DNA of 64,000 bases from Capsicum annuum (GCF_002878395.1 NC_061115.1:91564125-91628124); one strand, 5' to 3'; positions 1-13,924 are shown, counted from the stretch's first letter. Numbers and translations are program-made. The notes: generated by a model not told the origin, from the sequence alone.

Positions 1-2883
1 GAGCTGATGCATAAATGTATGACTGAGAGTATTGATAAGTTGATCACGCATATCTAATGTGTGAATATATGACTGAACTGACTCATGAACTTCTGAATGA
101 ACATGTAAGGGTAAAGACATCAAGTTTGAAATGAAAACTGAGCGTGGAAATTAATACCACATTTGTAACAGAAATCTAAACATAAAACTAGATAAGCTTA
201 GGAAAAGCTATACCTTGGGCTAAGTCTGAGCTTAACTACTTAATCTGCATAAGTGGAAACATGAGAATGTAACTAGGTTTGGAACGTGATACATGAGATG
301 AATATTATGATCTGAACTGAGTACCTTAGTACATGGCGTATGAGCATGATAGGTGCTAGAGGGTGAACTGATGGGTACTCACTACTCCAAATTGGATTCA
401 TTATTTGAATAGAGCAGCATGTTTATGTCCTAAAAGTTTAGGGAAATATAGTGTATCTTTCCCTTGGGATACTAGGTCCATTGAGAAATATTGGTTGGGC
501 TAAGATGCTGAGGAAAACAAAGGAGATGCATAAGGCACCCAGGAATTAAGTCATAACTAATTATCTAAGATCTGAAACTAAGGTATGATACATGAACTGA
601 GTTGAGCTTACATCTATCTTATTGGTTCATCTTACGGGTATGCAAGGGAGCTAGGCTAAATGCAAAAGGGTTCATACGCAAGGACATCACTAACAATATG
701 AATGATATGAACCTGAGTATACATATATTAATATGTACCTATAACTGAGAACATGATAGGACTGAATACTAAGTTCTGCCTATTGATTCTTCTGATAAAA
801 TGGATTTAAAGTGAGTTTACTGAGGCTGGGATACTAAATACTGAGGGACTGATACTATATTTTGGATACCTGGATAACTATTTTTCGACCATTCTTATTA
901 TGTAGAACTGATCTGGTTGATGGTATTTGATAGTCCTAAAGATGAATACTGATTACATAAGTTTCATATAACTAGTATGCTAATACTGAATGACTATATC
1001 TGACAGTACAAGTTCTGATGAAACTAGCTAAGTTCTGTACTGTACTGAGTGACTGTATTTGATAGTCGTAAGATCTTTAGAACTATCTGAATTCTATTAT
1101 TGACGATGAGACTGAGACTAAAACTGAGATGATGGGAGGTAATTATCTAACTGATATGCATCAGAATGGAACAAGCGGTGTCCACCCTGTAACCCCATTT
1201 AGAAGGGTGTCAATAACATGCCACAGGTAAAGACAAGATGTGAGGAAACCCTTTAGAATAGGAAGCTCTTTCATTAACCCTCCTATAGGAATAACCCCAA
1301 ACAAGATGTATTAATAGACCTACGCATAGGGGTACATCTAAGCCTACTTTGTCTATGTAGTTCAAGAATACTAGGAATACTTCTCAGGATCAAACCCTAC
1401 ACTAAATAACCGATGAATTCCCATCCTTAAGTTTATTCGGTGTTGAAATCTTCTTCTTAGTAATGGGATTGTTTAGCTGAGCTAAACAGAGTTCATTGAG
1501 TTCCGTTGTCTGATGGAATGCTACTGAGACATGATGACTGACTGAGATTACTAAAATTTTTGATATTACTGAGATTACTAAATGAGACTGCACTGATACT
1601 GAGTTTTCCTTAGTAACATGGCTGACTGAATTCTACTGATCATGCGTTGACTAAGATTATTGTGAAAACATGACATGGCTCTAGGAACTCAGCTAAATTG
1701 TTGGGTTCAAGTACACATAGGAAGCAATAGAATGAAACTAACAAGTCTTGACACTTTTTGATCACATGACCAATATCAAAAATTCATAATTTCATGAAGC
1801 ACGCGATCATCATAATGTTATACATGGATAGTAATGCGTATGAATATAGGATAATTTGATACTTCTAATATTATGAATACCCCATCAAGAAATCACAATG
1901 CATAGGTTTGTCATGGGAATCATCTTAATCAAATAGGTATAGCATAAGTTAAGAGGCATGACATGATCTTGATATATGGAAACTAAGTACTTGATCATTA
2001 TTCATTCATTGGGGCATATTATCAAAAACCTTGCATGCACACTTAGGGAATAGGTATGATTATCAATTTAATACAATGTAGCTCCATAATTTAACTCAAT
2101 TGCATGAATTTCCACCCAATACGAACAAGGTTTCATAAAAAACGTGATAAGTATGCAATCTTTCCTATCGTACAACAATAACAACATGAACATAATTAAT
2201 TCAAAACAAGAACATCATGACATATATTTTAAAATAGGGTTCTTGAGCTTAATGGAGAAAAGGAGTCCATAACTCAACACTATGGATACCTTAGTTCTTG
2301 ATTCTACAAAGATTGACCGAGAAATCCTTGAATTTGAGTTTTGAATTTGAATTTCCAATTGAAAACCCTAGATTGTTCTTGAGAGAAACTTGAGATAAAG
2401 TATTTATTTTTGGTGAAATATGGCTGAATAACATGTTATTAGGTATATATAGGGGTGGAAAATTGAACCTTTTAACCCTTGGATGTGTATTTAAATTCTA
2501 TGAAAAATTCCCGATTTTGACCCGTGGCGTGATGCGGCGCTAACACACTGTGTCTTTGGAAAGTTACCAATGGGAAATTGCGTGGTGGTGCGATGCTCCA
2601 TTATTGTGGAGAAACACTGGAAATTGACAATTTCCATTTATGCTGGCTCAACGATGCGCTGATGGCTCAAGTGATACACTGTCTCACTAAAAAAGCTCTA
2701 ACTCTTCGCCCGGGTGTCAGATTTGGGAAAATTAGGTTTCAATGGAAAGCTTATAGAATTTTCCATATGAAAATAGTGAAAATATTGAAAATACCACATG
2801 TATAAAAGTGGATTCATATTTTAAAGCAAGTCTTTAATATCTTTGGGATGATTTTAAGCAAGGTAAAAGTATGGGGTATTACA
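1..2883 (-). mobile_element. Short deleted unit S1 (internal fragment plus LTR part)
   Basis: Positions 1 to about 640 match the non-coding internal region next to the 3' LTR (compare 13925-14730). From about 642 the sequence is LTR, starting some 490 bp inside it, and runs to the LTR end at 2883. The gag, PBS and first part of the plus-coordinate LTR are missing. The same join is seen in units S2 and S3. A TATA-like tatatata on the minus strand at 2444-2451 and the GC-rich dyads at 2525-2680 mark the LTR promoter side. The left end is cut by the window. Confidence 0.75.
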
Positions 2884-4959
2884 ATATCTCCCTATTGGGA
2901 ACATTCATCCTCGAATGCATTGATTTAGATGAGAGAAATGATAAGCAATTGCATACTGATCATGAAAAATTGAAACATGACTACATGATTGATATTACTG
3001 AGTTTCATACTGAGCATGCATATATGATACATGATTTTATGATTGAGTTGATACTTAAATGTATGACTGAGAGTATTGATAAGCTGATAACGCAAATATA
3101 ATGCATGAATAAATGACTGAACAAACTCATGAACTTGTGACTGGACATATAAGGGTAAAGACACCAAGTTAGAAATGAAAACTAAGCATGGAACTAAATA
3201 CCACATTTGTAACTAAAATCTAAACATTAAACTGGATAAGTTAAGAAAAGCTATTGCGTTGGGCTAAGTCTGAGTTTAACTACTTAATATATATGAGTGG
3301 AAACATGAGAACGTATCTAGGTCTTGAATGTGATACGTGAGATAAATATTGTGATTTGAACTGAGTACCTTGAGTACATGGCGTATGACCACTATTAGAG
3401 CTAGAGGGTGAACTTATGGGTACTCACTACTCCAAATTGGATTCATTAAGAGGAGGGAGTGGTATGTTTATGTCCTAATAGTTTGGGAAAATATAGTGTA
3501 TCTTCCCCTTGGGAGACTAGGTCCCTTGAGAAATACTGGCTTGGATAAGCTGCTGAGGAAAACTAAGAAGATGCATAAGGCTCCTATGAATTGAGTCATA
3601 ACTAGTTATATATGATCCGAAACTAAGACATACTACACGAACTGAGTTGAGCTTTCATCTATATGACTGGTTCCACATAGAATGGTTACATTTTTTCAAG
3701 AGATTTTTGCTAGAGCACATAGCATAGGACATAGAAACCAAACTGTACGAATTTGTCTATATAAGACAGCTAAGTAAGAAAATCATAACCTGATTGAGAT
3801 TTAGTAACATGAGTTGAGACTTGTGAGCATCATCTGAGATAAAGTAACTAAACCTCATGCACTGAAACTGAAACTACTAAAATATTCATGTGGATGTTGA
3901 GCACGAATGCATAACCGTACTGACTTATCCAATTAACTGAAGGACTAAAAGCTGAATATTAAGTCTGCAAGGATGATTTGCACTTAGTCTGAACAGTTGA
4001 ACTAAAATGGTAGAGTATCATGCATGGAAGGTAATGAATGACTGGATAACATGAGGCAACTGAGCATGAATGAGTGAAAACTATATTACCTCAAGAATAC
4101 TAGGCTAGGCGTCTAATATGATTGGGAATATTCTGTAAACTAAGGTATTGTTAACTGTAACATTGTCAAGCTATCCCAAAAATAGATTAACTTTTTGATC
4201 TGATTACTGGACTAGAACTGGGACTGAGATCATAGCTAAGACGGTAATTTAGACTAAATATTGATTTTTGATAATTGAGGTTTAGACTGGGGCTAAAGCA
4301 TTTGATTCTGGGACTGAATACAGATTATTAAAACTAAACATCAAAACTATAACTGAGTTCTGATAATTGCTTACAGATAATTGATATACGCCAGGGATAT
4401 ATCAAATTTTAAACTTCACTGAGGTCTAAGGAATAGAATAACAAAATCATTAATTTATCAAGGGTTTAAGATGAGGGAATACATGGCACTTCTGAGTTTG
4501 GTTGCTCACTAGTAGTAGAACATGATTCATATGGGCCGAGCATACTGTAAAGCTTGACATGTGTACATGAGTCATGAGTTGCATAACCTGAGTCTTGAAT
4601 TTCTGTGTTTCATGGGACATGATTCATGGCATTAAGTGAAACGGAATTTCTATACTAGTAACTTGAAACACACACTATTCTATGAGAAGTATATGGTTAT
4701 AAGCAGTATTCATAGAACTGAAATGGGTAGCATGCGTAAATATCATAATGACTATAGTACAAAACTTTGCACTAAGACAAGAATGGGTCGGGAGTCGTCT
4801 TCTCTTACAGATTATCTACACATACTGGAACATTAACTAGAGTCTTAAGGCTTGACTTTCTGATCCCAAAGTTTAACTGCTATGCAAGGTTTCAAAAGAA
4901 AAGAAACTCATGAATTTAAAGAAGCGTGAACATGTAAATGAGAGATCTGTAACAAATCG

Positions 4960-6122
4960 ATAACTGAATTAGGAGGACTTCCTGATCCTGCCAGAAGCAA
5001 AGTGCATAGATTCTCTTTGGGTGTTCCCCACCGATAACACTGGAATTGGAACCCTGCTGATTCGAACGAGCGAACTGAGCTGAAGGGCGACCGTACTTAC
5101 TTCTTGAACTAGATTTAGGACAAAATTAGACCTTGTGACCTAAGTCACCGCATCCAAAACAAACGTCACTACCGGCTCTACACACACCCTTAAGATACTT
5201 ACCACACTCTTTACAAAGCCTTGGAGCCTGATGCCCCATCCCTATGATCATTTCTGAACTTTGGAACTTATGCACTAGCTATAGGGTGAATTAGGGATGA
5301 ACATTTCTAACACAACTAAAAATGATTACCACCCTGCCACCCTGACTGAGCAAAACTATAACTACCTATTCTGGACCTCTTATTTTCTCTCTCCTTCTTC
5401 TTAAGTTTCTTCTTCTCAATCTGTTAAGTATGGACCACAAGACTAGATATGTCTATCTCTTAATCAAAATCGCAGTTTTGCACTCCTTAACAACTCAACC
5501 TGATATTTGCGATACAAAATTTTTTATCTGGATCTACTGTCTGCTACTACATAGATAGCGTACCTAGGTGACGAGTGAACTTAAGAGAGTATACTTTTAC
5601 ACTCATGCTACATTGTCTGATATTGATGAACTCTACCACTTAAGCTTCTTTCTACTCTATGGGAAAGAACCTATCTAAGAAAGCTATAGTAAACTCTTCC
5701 CATTCTATGGGATCCATATTTATACCCTTATCTACCTTCAACTATTTGAACCATGTATGGGCTACATCTTGTAGCTGATAGGCGGCTAACTCGACACTCT
5801 CACTAGAAGTCACTCTTATGATGTCTGTGACTTTTTAAACCTGATTGAGGAACTCCTATATATCCTCTCATAACTTAGAACCAGAGAATAAGAAAGGACT
5901 TATTTGGGTGATGTCCTAAATCCTGGCTGCAGCAGAATTTGCCACAGGGTTGGATGGAACAGCAGCTAGCCATTCATTTTGAGCTATGACTAAGTTGGCT
6001 AGAGTAGTAAATACAGTCCTTCATTCTGCATGAGCGAACTACTCATCCAAAGAATCTGGCTGGACGGACTGAGGTGCTGACTGATTTTTGGTTCCCCTTT
6101 CATTAGTCCTTTTGGGAGGCAT
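4960..6122 (-). pseudogene. Ty3/gypsy gag pseudogene (unit L1)
   Basis: This once encoded the capsid-nucleocapsid polyprotein that packages element RNA. The start codon is at 6122-6120 and reads MPPKRTNERGTKNQ, the usual opening of this Gag family. An in-frame stop appears at about codon 28 and others follow. Readable landmarks in the same frame include FTTLANLVIAQNE, NPVANSAAARI and FLDRFFPIE. Near 5150-5220 are two zinc-knuckle remnants: CKECGKYLKGVC, whose histidine has become leucine, and the intact start of a second knuckle, CFGCGDLGH. A RIYAL-xxx-QDQE stretch at about 4975-5010 marks the Gag/protease boundary. Compared with unit L2, 37 bp are missing near 5220. It cannot be translated as it stands. 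Confidence 0.8.
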
Positions 6123-6330
6123 GTTATGTAAATGCAAGGAAGAAGCGGATTAGACTAAGATTTTAACTTTGAGACTATGCTCACTGGCATGACATGAATA
6201 CTAAAAGAAGGGAAAATGTTTCTAAAACATCACATAGCCTCCTATGCATAAGTGTGGTACACAACACACCCATGTACAAGACTCTACTAGATGCGGATTT
6301 TATGACTTCCTAGGACACTATTGAACTGTT

Positions 6331-6344
6331 GGCTCTGATACCAA
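6331..6344 (-). promoter_or_regulatory. Primer-binding site (initiator Met tRNA), unit L1
   Basis: The minus strand reads TTGGTATCAGAGCC, complementary to the 3' end of plant initiator tRNA-Met. It lies 3 bp from the LTR end at 6348, as expected for minus-strand priming. Confidence 0.9.
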
Positions 6345-6347
6345 GTT

Positions 6348-7957
6348 TTTAACCCCCCGAATCTGGTACCCAAAATGCTATACGATGCTCATGACTTTGA
6401 AGGACCACAAGCTAACCCATGACTGATGTCTATACCTGTACACTATATAATATACTATATGTATACACTGTAAAAAATGCAGAATAGAAGTTGTAAGGCC
6501 ATAAGGTTCAAACTGAATAGCTAATAAAACACAACATAAGTATGGAGTATCGAATATCGAAAATAACTAAAATACTGTCTGAACATACTATAGTCTGAAA
6601 GCCTCTAAACTATTTGAAAATTGTGGAGTTGTTGGGACATGTCCTCAACTAACTCCAGCTACTGAAATAACTAAGTACTAAAATAATGAAATAACAAATC
6701 ATATCATCCTCAAAGGATGAGGACGCACCACTGAATCATTGCTAATATATAGAATCTACTGATACTCTGGAGCTCCTATCTTTTAATCTATTGTATAAGA
6801 CACCATAGCGCAAATACGTAAGTACTTTGAATGTACTACTATGAAAGTGAGCTAGGCTAAATGCAAAAGGGTTCATAGGCATGGACAACACTAACTGACT
6901 AAATGATATGAATGTGAGAATATAGACATAAATATGTAACTGTAACTGAGATCCTAATAGGACTGAATACTAAGTTCTAACTATTGAGTCTACTGATAAT
7001 ATTAATTTAATGACATCTGAGCTTAATGATACTGGGATACTGAATATAAGGGACGGATACTACATTACGAATACCTGAATAACTATTTTTCGATAGTTTT
7101 GAGTATGAAAAACTGGTCTGGTTGACTTTATTTGATAATCCTAAAGATGAATACTGATAACATGAGTTATGTATAACTAGTATACTAATACTAAATGATT
7201 GTATCTAACAGTCTAAGTTCTGATAGGACTAGCTGAGTTCTGTACTATACTGAGTGACTGTACCTGACAGTCTTAAAATCTATAGAACTATTTGAGTTCT
7301 ATTATTCAGACTGATACTGAGACTAAAAATAAGATGGTGGGAGGTAATTATCTAATCGACATGCCTCGGAACTGAACTAGTGGTGTCCAACCTATAACCC
7401 CAGCTGGAAGGGTATCAATACCGTGCCACAGGTAAAGATAAGCTGTGAGGTAACACATTCTGATAGAAAGCTCTTCCATTTACCTACCTGTAGGAATAAC
7501 GCCAAACAAAATGTACTAGTAGCCTTACGCATAGAGGTATATCTCAACCTACATTAGCTTTGTAGTTCTGGAATGCAAGGATTGCTTTGCAGGGTCACAT
7601 TCTACACTAAATAATAGGTGAGTCCCCATTCTTAGCTTTACGTGGTGCTGAATCCTACTCCTAACTGAATAGGAACTGAACTGATTAAATGAACTGAACT
7701 GATTAAATGAACTGAACTGATACTAATGGTATGATTTAGTAGAGGTAAATAGAGTTTACTAAGTTCCTTTGACTAATGGAATGCTACTGAGAAATAATAA
7801 CTAACTGAGATCACTAAGATTTTTTAGATTACTGAGACTACTGAAATGGACTGGACTGATACTGAGTTTTCCTGAGTCACATGACTGACTGAATTCTAGT
7901 GATCATGGCTTGACCGAGAGTACCATGAAAACATGACATGTCTCTAGGCATAAAGCT
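6348..7957 (-). mobile_element. Truncated 5' LTR of unit L1
   Basis: The LTR begins with tttaacc (tgtaacc with one change) and follows the full-length LTR at 17428 to about 19010. At roughly 7957, after aagctaaa, it switches abruptly to internal sequence (aacatgtaagggtaaag). About 1.24 kb of LTR including the promoter side is therefore missing. It carries the conserved gttgggacatgtcc block at 6631-6645. Confidence 0.75.
7673..7723. repeat. 18-bp tandem repeat within the LTR
   Basis: The unit gaactgaactgattaaat occurs twice in full plus a partial third copy. Full-length LTR copies at 18757 and 25084 have a single unit here, so it expanded locally in this copy. Confidence 0.85.
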
Positions 7958-10847
7958 AAATGAACATGTAAGGGTAAAGACACCAAGTTTGAAATGAAAA
8001 TTGAGCATGGAACTGAATACCACATTTGTAACTGAAATCTAAACATAAAACTAGATAAGCTTAAGAAAAGCTATTACCTTGGGCTGAGTCTGAGCTTAAC
8101 TACTTAATATGCTTGAGTGGAAACATGAGAATGTAATTGGGTCAGGAACATGACACGTGAGATGAATATTGTGATCTGAACTGAATACCTTGAGTACATT
8201 ACTTATGACCATGATTGGAGCTAGAGGGTGAACTAATGGGTACTCACTACTCTAAATTGGATTCATTATGAGAAGAGAGCAGCATGTTTATGTCCTGAAA
8301 GTTTGGGGGAATGCAGTGTATCTTCCCCTTGGGATACTAGGTCCCTTGAGAAATATTGGTTGGGCTGAGCTGCTGAGGAAAACTTAGGAGATGCACAAGG
8401 CACCTAGTAATTAAGACATAACTAGTTTTCTGAGATCCAAAAATAAGGCCTAATGCGCGAAATGAGTTGAGCTTACATCTATCTAGTTGGTTCATTTTAC
8501 TGGTATGCAAGTGAGCTAAGATAAATGCAAAAGTGTTCATATACATGGACAACACTAACTGACTGAATGATATGAATGTGAGAATACATACATGAATATG
8601 TAACTGTAACTGAGATACTGATAGGACTGAATACTAAGTTTTGTCTATTAAGTCTATTGAAAATATGGATTTACAGACATCTGAGTTTACTGATGTTGGG
8701 ATACTGAATTCTGAGGGACTGATACTATATTTTGGAAACCTGAATAACTATTTTTTGACAGTTCTTACTATGTAAAACTAGTCTAGTTGACTGTAATTGA
8801 TAGTCCTGAAGTGGAATACTAATAACATAAGTTTTTTATAACTAGTATACTGATACTAAATGATTGTATCTGATAGTCTAAGTTCTGATGGAACTAGCTG
8901 GGTTATATACTATACTGAGAGACTGTATCTGACAGTCCTAAAATCTGTAAAACTATCTGAGGTCTGTTACTGAGACTGAGACTGAGACTGAAACTGAGAT
9001 AGTGGGAGGTAATTATCTAACTGACATGCCTTGGAATAGAACTAGTTGTGTCCACCCTGTTACCCCACCTAGAAGGGTGTCAATACCATGCCACAGGAAA
9101 AGGTAAGTTGTGAGGTTACCCTTTCTAATAGAAAGCTCTTCAATTAACCACCTATAGGAATAACCTCAAACAAAATGTATTAAAAGCCCTACTTATAGGG
9201 GTACATCTCAACCTACGTTGGCTACGTAGTTTTGGACCACAAGGATTGCTTCTCAGGATCACACCCTACTCTAAATAACAGGTGAGTTTCCATCCTTAGG
9301 TTCACTCGGTGCTAAATCCTACTCGACACTGAATAGGCACTAAATTGATTAACTGAACTGAACTGATACTAATGGGATTATTTAGCAGAGCTAAACAGAG
9401 TTCACTGAGTTCCGTTGACTGATAGAACGCTACTAGGACATGATGACTAACTGAAAACAGTGAGATTTTTTAGATTACTGAGATTTCTGAATGGGACGGG
9501 ACTGATACTGAGTTTTCCTGAGTCACTTGGCTGACTAAATTCTACTGATCATGGCTAGGCTAAGATTATCATGAAAACATAACATGGCTCTATGCACACA
9601 GCTAGATTGTTGGGTACAGGTACCCACAGGAATTGATAGAATGAAACTAACAAGGCTTGATACTTTTTGATCACATGACTAATATCAAAAATGCATAATT
9701 TCATAGTTGGTATATTCATGAAGCACATGATCATCATAAAGTTGTACATGCATCGCAATGCATATAAATATGGCATAATTTCATACCTCTAATATTATGA
9801 ACACCCCATCAAGCAATCACAATGCATAGATTTAGCATGGGAATCATCTTAATCAAATAGGTATAGCATATCTTAAGAGGCATGACATGATCTTGACATA
9901 TGAAAACTAAGTTCTTGATCATCATTCATTCATTGGGGTATATTAAAAAACACCATGCATAGACACTTAGGTCATAGGTATGATTATCAATTTAATACAA
10001 CGTAGTTCCACAATTTAACTCAATTGTATGAATTTCAACCCTATACGAACTTAGTTTCATAAAAAACATAATAAAGATGAAATCTTTCCTATCATACAAC
10101 AATAACAACATGAACATAATCAATTCTTAAAAAGAATATCATGACATATATTTTAAAATAGGGTTCTTGAGCTTAACGGACGAAAGGAGTCCATGAATCA
10201 ACACTGTGCATACCTTAGTTCTTGATTCAAAAAATATTGACGAAGAGATCCTTGAATTTGAGTCTTGGATTTGAGTTTCCAATTGAAAACCCTAGCTTGT
10301 TCTCAAGAGAAACAATATATTTTGGGTGAAATATGGCTGAATCACATGTTATTAATTTTATATAGTCGTCAAAAAATGACCCTTTTAACTTTTGGATGCA
10401 TATTTAAATTCTGTGAAAATTTCCCGATTTGGACCCATGTTGCGATGCGGCGCTATCATGTTGTGTCTCTGGAAAGTGACAAATGTGAAATTTCATTGTG
10501 AAGCGATGCGGAGCTATCATGTTACCACTTTGTTTGCGACCTGAAATTTTAGCGTGAAGCACCACTATTGCAGAGCAACACTGGAAGTTGACAATGTCAA
10601 TTTAAGCTGGCTCCGTGATACACTGATGGCTCAAGTGATACACTGTCTCAGTATAATGTCTCTAATTCTTCGCCTGGGTGTCGGATTTGGGTGAATTTGG
10701 TATAGATGGAAAGATTATTGAATTTCCCATACTAAAAAGAGTGAAATATTGAAAATACCACATGTATAGAAGTGGATTCATCTTTTAAAGAAAGTCTTTA
10801 ACATCTTTGGGACGATTTTAAGATAGGTAAAAGTATGGGTTATTACA
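7958..10847 (-). mobile_element. Short deleted unit S2
   Basis: It starts abruptly within the internal non-coding region (matching about 3140 in L1), runs to about 8500, then switches to LTR at the same join as S1 and S3 and continues to the LTR end at 10847. It lacks gag and PBS. A hexamer run lies at 8971-9000. The left edge is a recombination join with a truncated LTR, not an insertion site. Confidence 0.75.
8971..9000. repeat. TGAGAC hexamer repeat
   Basis: Five near-perfect copies of tgagac. Other array copies have two to four here. It is a small expansion within the generally ACTGA-rich sequence of this family. Confidence 0.8.
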
Positions 10848-10861
10848 ATATCTCCCCCTGT
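10848..10861 (-). promoter_or_regulatory. Polypurine tract next to the 3' LTR
   Basis: On the minus strand the sequence reads acagggggagatat, directly followed by TGTAATA at the LTR start. That is the position and composition of a plus-strand-primer polypurine tract. Weaker versions follow 2883, 13924 and 20274. Confidence 0.7.
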
Positions 10862-13800
10862 GGGAACATTCTTCCTCGAATGAGACTAATTTAGATGGGA
10901 GAAATGATAAGCTAAAGTGCATACTTATCATGAAAAACTAAAACATGACTACAAGATTGACATTACTGAGTTTCATACTAAGCATGCAGATCTGATGCTT
11001 GATTTTATGACTGAGCTGATGCATAAATGTATGACTGAGAGTATTGATAAGTTGATCACACATATCTAGTGTGAATATATGACTGAACTGACTCATGAGC
11101 TTGTGAATGAACATGTAAGGGTAAAGACACCAAGTTTGAAATGAAAACTGAGCATGGAACTTAATACCACATTTGTAACAGAAATCTAAATATAAAACTA
11201 GATAAGCTTAGGAAAAGTTATACCTTGGGCTAAGTCTGAGCTTAACTACTTAATCTGCATAAGTGGAAACATGAGAATGTAAATAGGTCTGGAACGTGAT
11301 ACATGAGATGAATATTATGATCTGAACTGAGTACCTTGAGTACATGGTGTATGACCATGATAGTAGCTAGAGGGTGAACTGATGGGTACTCACTACTCCA
11401 GATTGGATTCATTATGAGAATAGAGCAGCATGTTTATGTCCTGAAAGTTTGGGGGAATATAGTGTATCTTTTCCTTGGGACACTAGGTCCATTGAGAAAT
11501 ATTGGTTGGGGTGAGATGCTAAGAAAAACAGAGGAGATGCATAAGGCACCTAGGAATTAAGTCATAACTAATTATTTGAGATCTGAAACTAAGGCATGAT
11601 ACACGAACTGAGCTGAGCTTACATCTATCTTATTGGTTCATATTACTGGTATGTAAGTGAGCTAGGCTAAATACAAAAGGGTTCATATGCAAGGACAACA
11701 CTAACAAAATGAATGATATGAACGTGAGTATACATATATTAATATGTAACTGTAACTGAGTTCATGATAGGACTGAATCCTATGTTCTGCCTATTGATTC
11801 TTCTGATAAAATGGATTTAAAGTAAGTTTACTAAGGCTGGGATACTGAATACTGAGGGACTGATACTATATTTTGGATACCTGAATAACTATTTTTCAAC
11901 CATTCTGATTATGTAGAACTGTTCTGGTTAACGGTATTTGATAGTCCTGAAGATGATAACTGATTACATAAGTTTTATATAACTAGTATACAAATACTGA
12001 ATGACTATATCTGACTATATATGTTCTGATGAAACTAGCTGAGTTTTGTACTGTACTGAGTGACTGTATCTGATAGCCCTAAGATCTTTAGAACTATCTG
12101 AATTCTATTACTGAGGCTGATACTGAGACTAAAACTGAGATTATAAGAGGTAATTATCTAACCGATATGCATCGGAATGTAACTAGCAGTTTCCACCTTG
12201 TAACCCCATTTGGAAGGGTGTCAATAACATACCACAGGTAAAGACAAGATATGAGGAAACTCTTTATAATAGGAAGCTCTTCCATTAACCTTCCTATAGG
12301 AATAACCCCAAACAAGATGTATTAATAGCCCTTTGCATAGGGGTACATCTCAACCTACTTTGGCTATGTAGTTCTGGAATACTAGGAATGCTTCTCAGGA
12401 TCCAACCCTACACTAAATAATCGAGGAGTTCCCATCCTTAGTTTTATTCAGTGTTGAAACCTACTTCCTACTAAATAGGCACTAAACTAATTAACTGAAC
12501 TGAACTGATACTAATGGGATTGTTTAGCTGAGCTAAACAAAGTTCACTGAGTTTCGCTATCTGATGGAATGCTACAGAGACATGAGGACTGACTGAGATT
12601 ACTAAAATTTTTGATATTACTGAGATTACTAAATAAGACTGGACTGATACTGAGTCTTCCTTAGTAAAATGGCTAACTGAATTCTACTGATCATGGCTTG
12701 ACTAAGAGTATTTTGAAAACACGAGATGGCTCTAGGAACACAACTAAATTGTTGGGTTCAAGTACACATAGGAAGCGATCGAATCAAACTAACAAGTCTT
12801 GACACTTTTTGATCACATGACCAATATCAAAAATTCATAATTTCATGAAGCACGTGATCATCATAATGTTGCACATGGATAGTAATTCGTATAAATATGG
12901 GATAATTTGATACTTCTAATATTATGAACACCCCATCAATCAATCACAATGCACAGGTTTATCATGGGAATCATCTTCATCAAATGGGTATAGCATAACT
13001 TAAGAGGCATGACACGATCTTGACATATGGAAACTAAGTACTTGATCATTATTCATTCATTGAGGAATATTGTCAAACACCTTCCATGCACACTTAGGGA
13101 ATAGGTATGATTATCAATTTAATACAATGTAGTTCCATAATTTAACTCAATTGTATGAATTTCAACCCTATACGAACATGGTTTCATAAAAAATGTGATA
13201 AGTATGCAATCTTTCCTATCGTACAACAATAACAACATGAACAAAATCAATTCAAAACAAGAACATCATGACATATAGTTTAAAATAGCTTAATGGCGAA
13301 AAGGAGTCCATAAATCAACACTGTGCATACCTTAGTTCTTGTTCTACAAAGATTGAAAGAGAGATCCTTGAATTTAAGTTTTGAATTTGAATGTCCAGTT
13401 GAAAACCCTAGATTGTTCTTGAGAGAAACTTGATATAAAAAATATATTTTTTGTGAAATATGGCTGAATCACATGTTATTAGGTCTAAATAGGGGTGGAA
13501 AATTTAACCTTTTAACCCTTTGACGCGTATTTAAATTCTATGAAAAATTCTCGATTTTGACCCATGGCGCGATTCAGTGCTAACCCACTGTGTCTTTGGA
13601 AAGCTACCAATTGGAAATTGTGTGGTGGCACGATGCTTCATTATTGCGAAGAAAAACTGGAAATTGACAATTTCCATTTAAGCTGGCTCCGCGATGCGCT
13701 GATGGCTCAAGTGATACATTGTCTCACTAAAAAAGCTCTAACTCTTCGTCCGGGTGTTGGATTTGGGAAAATTGGGTATTGATGGAAAGCTTATTGAATT

Positions 13801-13924
13801 TCCCAGATGAAAAATAGCAAAGATATTGAAAATACCATATGTATAAAAGTGGATTCATATTTTAAAGCAATTCTTTAATATCTTTGGGATGATTTTAAGT
13901 AAGGTAAAAGTATGGGGTATTACA
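10848..13924 (-). mobile_element. Short deleted unit S3 (complete, 3.08 kb)
   Basis: This is the one short unit present from end to end without a further break. Internal non-coding DNA covers 10848 to about 11641, followed by LTR from about 11648 to 13924. Compared with a full unit (13925-20274) roughly 3.2 kb is missing: all of gag, the PBS and about 490 bp of LTR. From 11013 on it parallels S1 with a near-constant offset of about 11.01-11.04 kb, part of a larger duplicated block. Confidence 0.78.

Larger units (their letters stand above)
2884..6347 (-). mobile_element. Unit L1 internal region (gag, no pol)
   Basis: This is a 3.46 kb internal region between the LTR end at 2883 and the LTR start at 6348. 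On the minus strand the order is PBS (6344-6331), a leader with the typical chromovirus wording around 6200-6330, decayed gag (6122 to about 4960), then about 2.1 kb with no coding sign to the 3' LTR. No protease, RT, RNase H or integrase motif is readable in any frame. The layout fits a non-autonomous gag-bearing element (TR-GAG-like) dependent on another element for reverse transcription and integration. It is about 95% or more alike, by eye, to unit L2 at 13925-17427. Confidence 0.75.

Noticed and set aside
2578..2805. 75-codon open frame (also seen at 13564, 19818 and 26286) with a shared residue pattern
   Set aside because: It repeats because it lies in the U3 of each array LTR, on the strand opposite to the element. 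Frames break differently in each copy, so it is repeat DNA and not a gene family.
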